A DNA stretch of 64,000 nucleotides from Stenocarpella maydis (taxonomy: Eukaryota; Ascomycota; Sordariomycetes; Diaporthales; Diaporthaceae). The notes beneath the pieces are model-generated. The model searched no databases and was not told the origin of the DNA. It saw only the letters and a program-made list of their open reading frames with translations. Both the position numbers and the translations under genes were made by a program. The stretch is from positions 816,583 to 880,582 of the forward strand of contig NQMI01000006.1 in assembly GCA_002270565.1 (NCBI GenBank), read 5' to 3'. This document shows positions 36,096 to 47,770 of the stretch, piece by piece (position 1 is the first letter of the stretch; every line of letters starts with the position of its first letter).

Positions 36096-36300
36096 CGCTG
36101 GTCAAATTGGTCGCGTAGAGTAGGAAATTGGCTGGCTGGATGTCTTGTTCAGGACAGCACTACCTCCAGGCTAAATGCCGCCGGCATGAGGGTGACGTAA
36201 TATTCGCTGATTAAGCACAGCTAGGAGCTACCCGAGCTCCCAGCGAAAGCTCTCGCAGCTGCACAAACACCATCAACTCTCACGAGACAGCCGTCTACGG
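36096..36300. promoter_or_regulatory. Divergent promoter interval
   Basis: Short region between the minus-strand gene starting at 36095 and the plus-strand frame starting at 36301. No specific motif is recognised. Confidence 0.3.
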
Positions 36301-36816
36301 ATGCCGTATATACCATCAGCATCGAGCTCTTCAGTGGAAAACACCAAAAGAAGACCTAGTCAACCTTCATGCCAGCGATCACGATCACGCGACCTTCTCG
36401 AGCACTGCACACAGCCTGTTCGACCGCTGCGCAATACCAAGATTTCAAGAAGCAATCCGCGATACCATCAAGTCCACGACAAAACAAGCCCACGCATGCC
36501 CACGCGAGGACAATACTCGAGCCGACTGCACCCCAAGGTCGTTTTTCAAGTGCAGTCAGACCCACCGACAAAGGCGACACCTAGCACTCCAAACAGTACG
36601 CCACCATTATTTCCCCGTCACGATGCGTCCCCCCCCCCCCGGAAAAAAAAGAAAACCAAACAAATACACTCTGCCCCACGTGAATTAGGACAAGTCAGCC
36701 TGCCGGGCAGTGCTAGCATCCGGGCGCCACCACCTGCGGATGAATGGTCTGAGTACGAAGGATGCGCGGGGTTCGGACTAAAAGACTGGCATTCTGGTAG
36801 TCTCTTGACTACATGA
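36301..36816 (+). CDS. Hypothetical Ser/Pro/Arg-rich protein
   Basis: 171-aa frame, mostly Ser/Pro/Arg/Lys and probably disordered, with a homopolymer-encoded PPPRKKKKTK segment (poly-C followed by poly-A at 36630-36655). No family is recognised. The homopolymers make the frame sensitive to sequence errors. It overlaps the next small frame by four bases (ATGA at 36813-36816). It could be a lineage-specific gene or noncoding DNA. Confidence 0.3.
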   Translation: MPYIPSASSSSVENTKRRPSQPSCQRSRSRDLLEHCTQPVRPLRNTKISRSNPRYHQVHDKTSPRMPTRGQYSSRLHPKVVFQVQSDPPTKATPSTPNSTPPLFPRHDASPPPRKKKKTKQIHSAPRELGQVSLPGSASIRAPPPADEWSEYEGCAGFGLKDWHSGSLLTT

Positions 36817-37040
36817 AAATGGCAGGACGTATGATCCTCGCGGTTCCCCCTTTCCCCGCCCACTTTCTACTGTTGGTGTTGTTTGCGCCCATCCACGCCA
36901 GCCCAACTATTCCAACACAAATCTGGCAGAGCTTGGCCCAAATGCCCCAAACATTAGAACATGGCGGCTACGCCAGGATGCACGGCCCTATAGACGCCAT
37001 AAGGATGGGGACTCAATTCTTCAACGAAAGCGTTACGTAA
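36813..37040 (+). CDS. Possible small secreted protein
   Basis: 75-aa frame that opens with a signal-peptide-like N-terminus: a basic start, a hydrophobic core (FPAHFLLLVLFAPIHA) and a plausible signal-peptidase site after HAS or IHA. The mature part is about 45 residues with no Cys. It lies in the accessory region, where small secreted proteins are often found. There is no homology evidence, so this is only a candidate. Confidence 0.3.
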   Translation: MKMAGRMILAVPPFPAHFLLLVLFAPIHASPTIPTQIWQSLAQMPQTLEHGGYARMHGPIDAIRMGTQFFNESVT

Positions 37041-37349
37041 TCCACCGTCGCAATCTTCGATGCCAAGAGTAAAAGCGCTTCTTTTTCTCTGGAGCCTCTC
37101 CCGCTGAAGCGTCTTCCTAGTTCTTTTGAAAAGGAGAGGCTGTAATACCTAGTCAGAGTCACCTTCGGTGCGTTAGAGAAGGACGTGGTATCAGTGTGTG
37201 TGCAAAGAACTGAATTATATTGATTTTAAGCGGGTAACCATTCACCTTCCTCACATACTCTCCAATATTATCTCACCCTATAGTGTAGTTATATATATAT
37301 ATATTTAATGAGCGCTGATGTTATCTGTGTTGGGCTGATAGACCTATAC
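37041..37349. other. Intergenic DNA before duplicate A
   Basis: No gene is seen. It includes a TA run at about 37291-37304. Confidence 0.4.
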
Positions 37350-40000
37350 TCGACCGTGTCCTTGTGGGTGCAGGTGGCTGTAGACAGAAAGGAAGGCTTG
37401 ATCACTGGAGGGGAACAGTAGGACGAAGCAGCTGCTTGAATGTCCTGGGATACGATGTTGTAGAGGAGAACAGAGTGCGTAGGAATTGTGAGCACGAGAG
37501 GGACCCGTATCCGGAATTGACAATGACCGCCGACGCATGGGTGCAGACCCGTGGGATAATATCATTGAGATGAGAAAGTGACATGGATTGAAGCCGGAAA
37601 CCATATATAGAAGCAGAACGAAGGAAACAGTTCGGAAGAGTCGAGGGCGCCGCCCGACATCTCTAGATAAGACAGCCAAAGGCTTTCGGACCTTGAACCA
37701 AATCATGTGATCCACCATACCAGCATGTAGCTCTGGTGTGAATACCCATGAAGCCTGTCCGTCCAGGTTTCGAGGGGATGTTGTAAGGTGAGAGATAGTG
37801 AGGGGTTCCTGTGGTTGTCACCCGCCTCCTTATGATGCAGCCCACGACCCCACGCCCCTCAGGTCTTGAGATTGTCTGGTCAGAGATGGCCTCGGCGATA
37901 ACCTCGGAGCTGCCGTACCGACGGGCCTGTCTGGCAGGAATACCAGGCGGTTTCCGTTTTCGAGAGGTTCGGCCAGGAATGCGTTGAGTCTTGCTTGCTG
38001 GAGTGGCTGCTGTTGCTCGACGCTTCGGTTCGTGGGGGTCTGGTTGTCGGGGTATGGAGATGATCTTCGAGGTATGGCCAAGGTCATCAGTAAGTCTCAC
38101 TAATTCTATAGGACATGAAGAAGTGGGACAGTGCATGGCGACCTCACCCGCTGACAGACTGTGTGGATCGGGCGCTCATGGTGACTCTCAGTCAAGATGG
38201 GGAAGTCATAGACGCCCTGGATCGAAGCCGGAAGCGTGGCCGGAGGACGGAGGACGGGGTAGGTAGCGTCAGCCTTCAAATTCGACTCCGGGGGCGGAGA
38301 CCTGATCGGTATCAGATGTGAATGGGCGGGGCAGGTCTGAATAGTGGTCGTAATCTTCGCAGGTAGACGAGAATACGAATTTTCCGATATTCATAGACCA
38401 AGAGAATTGCAATCTGGTTGATATTCAGAAAGGAGGCTGATTCCGAATTTTGGCAATTCAAAGAGTCACTGGTTCGAGTATGCTGTTTTTATGCTGAGGG
38501 GCAATCGACTACTTAACGTGCACTCCTTACGCATACCAGAAAAATCAGTCGAAACAGAGCCGCTGGCGCATGGTTCGCATGACAGGCGTACTTGGGACTA
38601 ACACATCGGTCGTCACGAGAAGCAGGTTCATTTGAGATTGCGTCCCCAGGCCTTGGCACTCTGATCTGACGCGCTGGAAGTCCGTAGTGATTGGCTGAAT
38701 CGGGAGGTCGGGAGGTCCCCCGGCTCTCGACGACATGTCTCCTCCACCACCGGTGCCATCCAGAGCCTGGCGCGGTCATTATCAGCAGCCCCACCCCCCT
38801 GAGCAGCAAGCCTTCCCAAGGAAAATGGTCGGTGACTTCTCCGAGAATCGTCGATGGCCTCTGTAGTCGTCGTAATGTGGGATGTAAACAGTAGTATGAG
38901 TGATATCGTGCCGTCCTGTGGGATATCATACTGGAATTCTAAGATAGGCACGGAGCATCACTACTGACAGAATGAAGTGTTCGATGATATTTCGAATGTT
39001 GATGCATGTTGCTGATGACCTCTCGTTGTGTGTGGTTCGGTTCGTCTCGAGCTGAAATGGGTCTGAACTTGATCTGCAATATACTTGGAATTCTCCAAAG
39101 GCAATCGTGTCTTAAGCCATGGCGCGAGACGCCATCAATGATTTGAATGACATTGGACCTTCCTGGCAATGGATATATGCCAGTAAGGCAACGAGGTTGA
39201 GCTCAAGAACAACAGTGCTTGTCTTCCAATCCGCCTTCGAGGCTTCTCTGGACGCGACTGGACGATGCTCAAGTGCTTGATGCTCATCGCCCTGCCTTCG
39301 AAGGCTGAACACTTGTCCGCCATCGAGGAACCCATGAGTTTATGTGTGCCATAGTTTACACATCACATCCCAACGACTTCGGAGACTTCTCAAACTGAAC
39401 AGTGCCAATTTGAGATACTTCCATTGCATACTTCCACAATGAAGCGTAAACACCTCGCCGTTGTACATTCGGATTCTATAAGCAGCAATTCTCAGACTTC
39501 TGAGCCGAGACCCCAGTGGTGAGTATATGCCAAAGGGGTCAAAGATGAACGAAGAGGGTGAGGTCATGGGACCTGCACGACAAAGGCGTTGATGAAAAGT
39601 GAGGCGGGCGAAAGAGGGGTATTTCGCCCGACTAGTATTGAAAGAAGGGTGTTGATACCGCATATGTCGTCACAACCTTCGCCTCGCTGGAGACGGGGCC
39701 TATGAGGACTGCAGCATAGCCGCCGGCCACCAGCCAGACCTCACCGACGAGCCCTTGGCTACGGGGCAGCAAGGCAACAAGGCGGCCAGGCATCCGTGTA
39801 GAGCCACACCAGTGTCCCAAGGCAGACATGTCAGCTTCGTGATGACGCTGCTGCCTGGACGTCTTCGGAAGAGAGCGTGTGATGGCGCGGTGCCCGCCGT
39901 TGATGACGACGCCGGCCGGAAGTTGTGTAATTCCGGAACCCGAGACTTGGAGTTGCTGAGATGCTGACTGAGCAAGTTTGGGGGCCAAGTCTGGCTTGGA
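37350..40000 (-). pseudogene. Segmental duplicate copy A of an unrecognised gene-like sequence
   Basis: Diverged direct duplicate of 45170-47770 (offset about 7.7 kb). Matching landmarks: ACCTTGAACCAAATCATG at 37692 with a near copy at 45403; GCAGCCCCACCCCCCTGA at 38785 and 46503; TTTCGCCCGACT at about 39627 and 47297. On the minus strand several reading frames are conserved between copies. Copy A has LQQARLNAFLAEPLENGNRL where B has LQQQRIKKYMAEPWESGNRL, and EVWLVAGGYAAVLIGPVSSE where B has EVWPVGGTCTAVLTGLASDE. This points to a minus-strand coding origin. The frames are interrupted in both copies, so I call it a pseudogene of unknown function. Confidence 0.5.
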
Positions 40001-40791
40001 TTGGGGGCCACGTTGTGTTTTGCGATGGTGTTGTGGAGTATCGATGGACATGGTGACCGAAGCTTTACATGAAAATAAGGGGCATCAGTGACTGATCTCC
40101 AGAGCATATGGTTATGGGAAGGGTCTTAAAAGAGAATAAGAGTGACCACAGCAATGCAGGAATCGGAATAGTCAAGGCCGTTTGATACTCAAAGCATATC
40201 GTGAGGAGATGGGAGAGAGCAAAGGGCCAGATTGTAGATATGAAGGGGTAGCAAGCTAAGACTCTGAGGAACTTACAATCGCCATGAGTACTGAAAGGTC
40301 ATCAACTCGCCCGAGGATGAACTCCTCAGGCAACGAGATGATGGGGTCCAAGGGTCGGAATTTCCAGTCAGAATTGAATTCCGCCATCTGAGTGCCGCAG
40401 AAGAAGAGGAGGAAGCTGGTAGGGAATTCATAAATGGCATTTGAAGAGGCGCTTCGTTATTATAGTAGGAGGCATCAAAAATAAGCCACTGTCCAAGACC
40501 GCCAGACCTCAAGAGGGGTGCGTGTCAACATGGAGGACAAGGAGGAAACCGACATCCTTCTAGGGCTGGTCTTAAAGAGGGGAGGGGCTGGTTCTTATGG
40601 TGCCGGTTCAGCCCTACGGGCGTCAACGTGCAAGGTATTTTGTTTGCAAAAAGTCCAATCACATGTGGCAGTATTGATCTTGTCGTGATGGTTCCCACCG
40701 TGGCAGTCAGCATGAAAATTGGCTTCCGAATTATGGTGGTGGGGGCATGTGTATCTCACCCAGTTCTTGACGTGGGCATGGGCTTGTTCAT

Positions 40792-40856
40792 AGGTCAGCC
40801 ATGCCGTGGGGTGTCATCCGGCAGCACACCAGCTCTTGATCGGGCATGGCTGACCT
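40792..40856. repeat. Perfect 14-bp inverted repeat (hairpin)
   Basis: AGGTCAGCCATGCC at 40792-40805 is matched by GGCATGGCTGACCT at 40843-40856, with a 37-base loop. No mismatch. It may be a chance hairpin, a protein-binding palindrome or part of a mobile-element end. Confidence 0.7.
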
Positions 40857-40967
40857 GTGAATCCTTCGTGATGCATATGCAAGGACACCACCCAGCGCTT
40901 CGCCGAACGCCCAGACGCTTCGCAGAAGCAATCGCAGAAGCCATCGAGAAGACGAAAGGAAAAAAAT

Positions 40968-40997
40968 GGGCAGGGGCAGGGGGGAGGGGGGCTGGGG
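40968..40997 (+). other. G-rich run with quadruplex potential
   Basis: Five G-tracts of three or more, separated by one or two bases, fit the simple G-quadruplex pattern. No gene link is visible. Confidence 0.6.
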
Positions 40998-41218
40998 AAA
41001 GCTACTGCAGCCAGCCATCATCCTGAACTTTGATTCGTCTGGGGCTGCATTGGTGCAATGCACCACACCAGATTTGGGGGCGGTCCAGTAGGACTTCCCG
41101 GGGTGGTCTACATAGAAGTTTTGTCTGACCACCATCTTGGAGTCCAGGATTCGAGAAATCACACTGACGAGGCGCTGCAGCTGACACAGCGCACCTTAAC
41201 TATGTGCCTAGCCAGCAG

Positions 41219-41408
41219 TGTAAACAGATAAGGCTTCTGTGGCAATAACAGTGGGCAACTGCAAGTGTGCTGACTCAGCACTAGCTTAGTCAGCGTAGAC
41301 CAGTATATATTGCCCAGTTGCTGTGAGGGCTACGTCCACAACACGAACACTTCTTCAATAGCAGTGAATCAACAACCATTACCCTCCTCGTATTGCAATA
41401 CGTAACCC
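41219..41408 (+). mobile_element. Possible solo LTR remnant
   Basis: The stretch begins TGTAAACAG and ends near AATACGTAAC. It has a TATA-like box (TATATAT at about 41304) and a downstream transcript-leader-like segment, the usual layout of a small fungal LTR. I could not confirm a clean target-site duplication or a second copy in this window. Weak call. Confidence 0.25.
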
Positions 41409-42365
41409 GGGCAAGAGCTTCAGCTGTATTTTATACTTTCATTTAAGTATGAATGTTACTTTGCTACCTAGGTATCCAGGAGCTTGTTATTAAAAGACGG
41501 TCGATGTTGGAATATTGCCCTATTGGACCGCACGCAACTCTATTGGGTTAGGCTACCTGACTAAGCCAGGGGCTTGGCAGGGGAAGAGGCTACTTTTCCT
41601 ATTCATACGAAACGCCCCCGCTTCCTCCAGATAGCTAAAAAAAACAGCAAGCAATTACAGACCCATCGAACAGAACCCCACGTACGTACGTACTATCGCT
41701 ATATGGCGAAGGCCATTCAACAGTCGAGTTGTAATGCGGCTGTTGGGCCTTGGCCACCCCTTCCCCCCAACCGCTTCCAGTTGAGGCGTTTCAAGGCTCT
41801 TTCATAATAGGCATCAAGGGCCGCGACATCTGGGCATGGCACAACCCACGCGGAAACCTGCGCCGAATCTGGGGTACGCGAAAAGTAGGCCAGGCATGTT
41901 ACTCCTATAAGATTAAACCCGGTGCTACATTTCATGAGTAATAATAAAGAGCTAATAATAGTAGCTGTGTTGGTGTGAACTCATTCTTTGTGCCTGCCTT
42001 ACAAGTCTAGGCACATGTGTTAACCCTGACTTCTAGGGCTGACAAGATAAGCTCCCTTATTCGCATGTTGCCACATGAAGGTTGTCTCTCGAGGGTTTCT
42101 TGCCGTTTTAATAACATGGCTATGTCGGCCAGACCTCATGCATTACTCCATATAGCACACCAGATATGACAACGCGTGTGGCATGTGAAAGCTCTGCAGG
42201 GACAGCAGCTGTAATGTGAAACATTATTCCAACATGGGTGAACCTCATGTCCCTGTGCTCTCCTTTCTTTTGCCAACAGCTTCATGTATCAATTGCGACA
42301 CTCGAGGGTAATTGCCTTGTTCAAGACCATCCAGATAATACCCAAAGAACAATTACGAATTCAAA

Positions 42366-43700
42366 ATGCCGGGTCTGGCTGACAAAATCTACGAGGGCCT
42401 TCTCCATAACCAGGCCAAGAAAAACGTGGAACGATTATCGCTCTTCGAGGCTCCTCCGCCCCCGCCCCCACCGCCTGCTGATGTGTCGTCTCCAGGTCCG
42501 CAACCGCAATTCGAGAAGCTGTCACAGGCGGTTACCTACTCCCCGAGTGAGACGAAACCCCCGAGCCTTCGGTCTAGACTCATGTAGTAGGTTGCGACGT
42601 GGCTAGTAAAATGGATCAGGAAAATCGGGTAATGCTCGGTGCTCCGCGCATCATGGATTTTGGTTTGGCCCTGAAACTCCTGGAGACGTGGAGCCACGAT
42701 ATCATGGAAAACATCAATGCGGCCAAGCGGGCACAGGTCTTTGGGGGGAAATACGACATCAACTGGCAGACGACAATCCTGCCCTTTCTGGAAAGCATAG
42801 GCATGTATCTCCGTGGTGTTCAATCGCACGGGGCCTCCTGGGCCAAGTGCCGAGACTTCAGAATGGGAGGCCGGCAGGACTCCCAGCTTGAATCCGAGGC
42901 CTTAGCCCTATACCGAGAGGCCCACACAGACACCGACAAGCTTACCAAAGGCTTGGGGGATGCGCTTCCTCCCAACCTGCGACCTCTCCGACCTCTGCCC
43001 TGACGGCCAACCCCACTGAGACGGCCCGTTCTGCGGCATATTCTTCACGACCAAGGAGTAGACAGACAAGGCCTTCATCGGCAGAGCATTTAAGGGCACC
43101 AACCCCGTCAACCTCAGGGAGTGGGCCGTCGACTTCCACGACCAGCTCGCCCCGGCGGCTCAGCAGTAAGTACCTCGGCGGCAAGAGGGTCCCGGTGTCC
43201 AAGGGGGTGTATACAAGCCTCTTCGGGGATTATAGGGGCAAGAGCATCGCCTCGTACCAGCAGATCCTCAACGCGGTACGGGATGCCGCCACGAGGCTGC
43301 ACAACACGACCGGCGAGGCGGTGCCCGTCCACGCCACGGGCCACTCCCTCGGTGGCTCGTACTCGCCGTTCTGCTACGCGCAGCTCCTGGTCGACGTGCC
43401 GCCGTCGTGGCCCGCCGCGGGCGGTGTGGTGATGGGCAACGAGAGTATACCTTCGGGTCGCCGCGCCTCGGGTCTGGCGAGTGGTCTCGGCTGGTGGCTC
43501 GGCTCGCCGGGGTGCAGAAGGGCCGGTCGTGGCGCATCGTCAACAACAACGACCTCGTGCCCTGTGTGCCCCCGACCAAGCTGCAGCACAGGCAGACGGA
43601 CTTCCACCATGTCGGCACGGGTGTCCGGATCTAGCCGTACAAGCACCCCGTGCGGCTCCGACCGAGGTGGACAAGCCGAACCCAAAGCCATACCCCATCT
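42366..43700 (+). pseudogene. Class 3 lipase pseudogene
   Basis: Remains of an alpha/beta-hydrolase lipase (Lipase_3 family). Recognisable pieces in order are an N-terminal frame (42366-42587, MPGLADKIYEGLL then a Pro run), a second frame (42599-43003, including INWQTTILPFLESIGMYLRG and GASWAKCRDFRMGG), and CGIFFTTKE. Next come FIGRAFKGTNPVNLREWAVDF, the nucleophile elbow ATGHSLGG at about 43334, YTFGSPRLGSGEW and the catalytic-His region DFHHVGTG near 43605. Stops (TGA near 43016, TAG near 43060, TAG at 43633) and frame changes (near 42970, 43165 and 43440) break it. All catalytic motifs can still be read in one frame or another, so the loss looks fairly recent. Confidence 0.8.
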
Positions 43701-45169
43701 ATAGCATCCTGTACCTGGTTCCCAGCCTGATCATGGTGCTGGACCACTGTGAGTTATTAATTATAGGTTCACTACTAGTAGTATCTGGCTGTTGAGCAGC
43801 GAGGGTCTCACTAACGACCTTGTCCTCAGTACCTCACAGATATCATGATTCACTACAGTTTGCAATTAATCATAGCGGCAGGGGTCTTAAAATAAATCCA
43901 GCTAAGGGTGGCCTTAACCAGATATCATAGTATGCTAATATGATAAAACTACTATACTGTAGTATTTTATCTTTTATTAGTAATCTAGCTAGCTGGGTAT
44001 GTTAAGGCTATGTTTATAATTAGGTATGTTTCAGGTTAGCTTACGAGTTGTATATTTAGGACGGTCTGAAAATAAGTGGTTGAGGACGGCTCACTTAGAT
44101 GAAACTGATGGGGAAATCAAAGATGGAATTTAAGTTGTAATTTGAATAGGATTGGTTCTTTAAATTCCTGCTTTACAATGAAGTTAATCTCCTTGATATG
44201 CCACGCTCGGAAACTTAACAGATCTTCGTAAACACTATGTAGACGTTCGGAGGCCGCCCTGTTACAGCACCGTCCTCGGACCTTGCATCAAGTACACAAT
44301 CTCTACGCCTGGAAGCCTAAATCTAGACTCAGTCAAGTAGTTACCAATAACGCATTGGCGTTTGAAAATCAAGAATTCGTCCCTTCTTTGCTCATTTGAC
44401 TATACAGACGTGCCTGGTCCTTCGTTTTGAATTTCAGTTCAAAGGCCTTCAAATCACAACTACAAGCACTCATTATCCAATGAAGTCACAAGCACCTTGC
44501 CCGCTACGATCACCGCCAGATTCCATCCCTGGAGAAGCTAGTGTGTAGATATCTGCGTAACAGCTTCGCCGGAGCTGGCGCAGACCAGCAGCAACGGGTT
44601 GGAAATGTACTTGTTATCGGGGGTCGCGATAGTAGAAATGCAGGGCTCAGAGAGCACACTGCAGAGATAGCTATGCCATTCTTCTAGGATGATATTTGTT
44701 ATGTAGGTGAGGTGGCTGGAAAAAGATGGGGGAAGCCTATTTGGAGGACTTACTTCTTGACATGGTTGCAGACTCGATGGGATTTAAACCAGCTTAGTTT
44801 AATGGTTTCAATTTTAATGATATCGCATAATCGTGGCACCGTGGCATTCCCCAGACAGGTTTGCTGTCTTTCCCCATGTTGACTCTTTGGGAAGGTACAT
44901 ATATATAGAAGATGCGGAGTACACGCCGTGTCCACCCGAATTTGAGGACGGTGTTGTCGGGTACGAAGTGGCACTCGAGCAGATGACACAGGACCTAGAC
45001 TTTTCTGTTCTTGTTTTGTTGCGCCTATGGTTATTCAAATCTCACACAATACACATAGGCGATTATGGCCACTGGGGAACGATTGGTCTTTGGGCAATCG
45101 AAACAAAGAAAGGATCCAGTGGGCGCCTCAGGTAGGGGACGACTTAGACGAGGACTGATTATGTCAAGG
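43701..45169. other. Intergenic DNA, partly AT-rich
   Basis: No gene is seen. The part from 43850 to 44100 is AT-rich. A plus-strand frame at 44833-45135 (100 aa) has no recognisable feature. Confidence 0.4.
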
Positions 45170-47770
45170 CGCATATCCTTGTGGGGCTGGTAAGGAAAGG
45201 GACCAAGTGGATAGCGGACGCCCGAAGCGTTCAATATTGGCAGATGTAGACTTTGGGGACAATGATGACGGAGACAGAGAAATTTGGCATTGATTGAAGC
45301 CGCCTGTGGTATAGAGTAAGAAAACAAAGGGAATAACTCGAAAGAGCTGAGGACACCGTCTTCCCGGCGTCCATAAACTAGACGAGCAGCAAATCTCTTT
45401 TGAACCTTGAACCACATCATGACATCCACCCTATCAGCATGTCGGCATAACACCCATCAAAGTCATCTGTCGAGGTTCGAAGGAAGCTGCTTGAGGTGAC
45501 GGCGAAAGGTTTTGGGACTATCACTTGCGTTCCTGGGTGTCAGTCCACGACCCTATGCCCAGCAGGTATTTGGAGTGCCTAGCGAGGGACGGATCCTGTG
45601 CCAATCTCGGTGATTCCGCGGCAACCGATGTGAATGATAAAGCCACCAGACGATTGCCGCTCTCCCAAGGCTCGGCCATATATTTTTTGATTCGTTGCTG
45701 CTGGAGGTAGGTCTGTTGCCCAAGGTTTCCATCCGCTGAGGCTTGACTAACGGGTGACGATCTAGGGGGCAGGCGAGGTCATCAGCGGAGGAGTCCAACG
45801 ACGTGGGAGGATCAACGTAGAAATATAGGGCCGCAGCCTTACCCGTTGGTGGACTGAGTGGATCTCGAACTCATTTTGACCTTTGTAGCGAGGTATTGGA
45901 GCCGGGTGACAACACGATTCTCCGGTTCAAAGACGGGGCTTGCGTCCGGTGGACGGAGGGAACTTGGCCGTAGCGATGGGCAGGTTGAATCTTGATCGGG
46001 TCCAGGCCCGACTGTGCGTGGAGACTTTAAAGGCTGTGTATATTGTCTTCACACAGCGGACAAAATCACCATTTCGGATAGGGCAAGATGTATATAATCA
46101 AATTTGAAGAAGCTGGGGAGCCGAACAGCATGAAGTGTTGGCCGGCTGGATTACGCTGATTTCCCGGGGTATTGGTTGTTTTAAATATGGGTTTTCATTG
46201 CAACAGAATGTGCAGTCCAGCGAACTGCGAACTGCTGTATTAGACCCTGCTGAATTAGACGGTCCGCACGGTCAGCGCCGATGCAAATATTAGTCCGGTT
46301 GCAAGGCAGAGCCAGGTTGAGCGGCAATTGTGTAGTCTGTTCGGACGCCTTGTTACTCTCCCGAGGTCACCCCAGATAGTTTGCCATTGGCTGAATCCAC
46401 GAGCTTCCCCTCCCCTCACCACACACAACTAACAGAAAGACCGTCCCTCGACAACACTCCTCCACCCCGCCATAGTCAGAGCCTGGTCGGCGTTATTGCT
46501 CGCAGCCCCACCCCCCTGAATAGTCTCTTTACCCAAGGCAAATTGTTGCAGAGGCCTGTGTAGTTGGTGGTTTCGGTTGTTGTGGCCTGGAAGATGTGTA
46601 ATCTTGAGCCGTGTCGTCCTGTCAGCTGTCCTGTCGATGCTCTGTAAGAGCCGTGGAATATTCCCACCACCAGCTTTAAGGGAGGTAATATCGCGATTGT
46701 AAATGAGATGCCAGAGATCTGTCTCTTCGTGTCTCTCCAATTCAACCGTGCGCCGAGATAGTTGCATTCCGAAACTGTGGAACACCCGGGAGCCATGGGC
46801 GAAGGATAACACAAGACACGAAATCAAAATAATTGAGATTTTCCAGCAGTAATGAACTACCTGTCGCATGAGCACAGGCTCTTACTACAAGGCCATTTTG
46901 CAGTCTCGCCAGATGCCTTCAACACACGATTGTACACGCTGGACTGCACACGTGGTACCTGAGTCTCTTTCCGTTTTCTCGAGGGCTTGACACTAGTCAC
47001 ACATCAAAAAGCATTCGAAAATGTTTACCGACATTGCAAACGAGGAATTCAGATGAGTCTGGAAACTCTCAACCCACGAGACCCATCCACTGTATATTCG
47101 CTCATGGAGTGAAATTCTCTTGCCATCACCTGGGCCCTGACAGAAACATCATGGGCACTTTTCCCCAGACTACTGAGGCCAGACCGGTGGGGTGGCAATA
47201 ATAAAAACGATCCAAAATAGAGAAAGAAACAACGCCACAGTGCCTGCACGGCAAAGGGGTCTGACTAAGAGTGAGGCGGAGAAAAGAGGGGTAATTTCGC
47301 CCGACTTATGAGGCCAAGACCAGGAATATGCAGGCCTCGTCACCTCGCCAGCCTCATCGGAGGCGAGACCAGTGAGGACTGCAGTGCAGGTGCCACCGAC
47401 CGGCCAGACCTCGGTGGACAGCCTCCCGGCTTGAGGCAACGAGGCAGATAAGGCAATAAGGCAGCTGTGTCAAGTGCCAACCAGCATGCCTAGGCAGACA
47501 CGGTTAACCTCATCGCCACCTTGCTGCCTGATCGCGTCCGACTTCGCAGGCTGTGACATCCTCTGAGGACTGCTTGTCGTAGTGAAGGGTCCGGCGGCCG
47601 GAGTCGATGACAAAACCCGTCGGTCATCCACTTGTTCCGCAAGCCGAGCCTGGCTCCTGTAAGGCTGGCTAAGCAGTGATCCAACTTTGGGGGCCGTTCT
47701 TGGGGGCTCGATCTTGGGGGCCGGCCGACTTGGGAGGGTAGATTGGGGGCAGAGTAGTCGCGCCGTGATG
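45170..47770 (-). pseudogene. Segmental duplicate copy B of an unrecognised gene-like sequence
   Basis: Second copy of the segment described at 37350-40000, in the same orientation. Conserved minus-strand pieces are QQQRIKKYMAEPWESGNRLV near 45690, the MMWFKVQK piece near 45410, FALGKETIQGGGAA near 46530 and EVWPVGGTCTAVLTGLASDE near 47400. Frame is lost at several points relative to copy A. Copies differ by many substitutions and small indels, so the duplication is not recent. Confidence 0.5.

Larger units (their letters stand above)
40001..42365. other. Intergenic accessory DNA with hairpin, G-rich run and possible solo LTR
   Basis: No intact gene is seen. Notable items listed separately are a perfect 14-bp inverted repeat at 40792-40856, a G-rich run at 40968-40997 and an LTR-like stretch at 41219-41408. 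The remaining open frames (40273-40512 minus, 41574-41941) are short and unrecognised. Confidence 0.4.
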
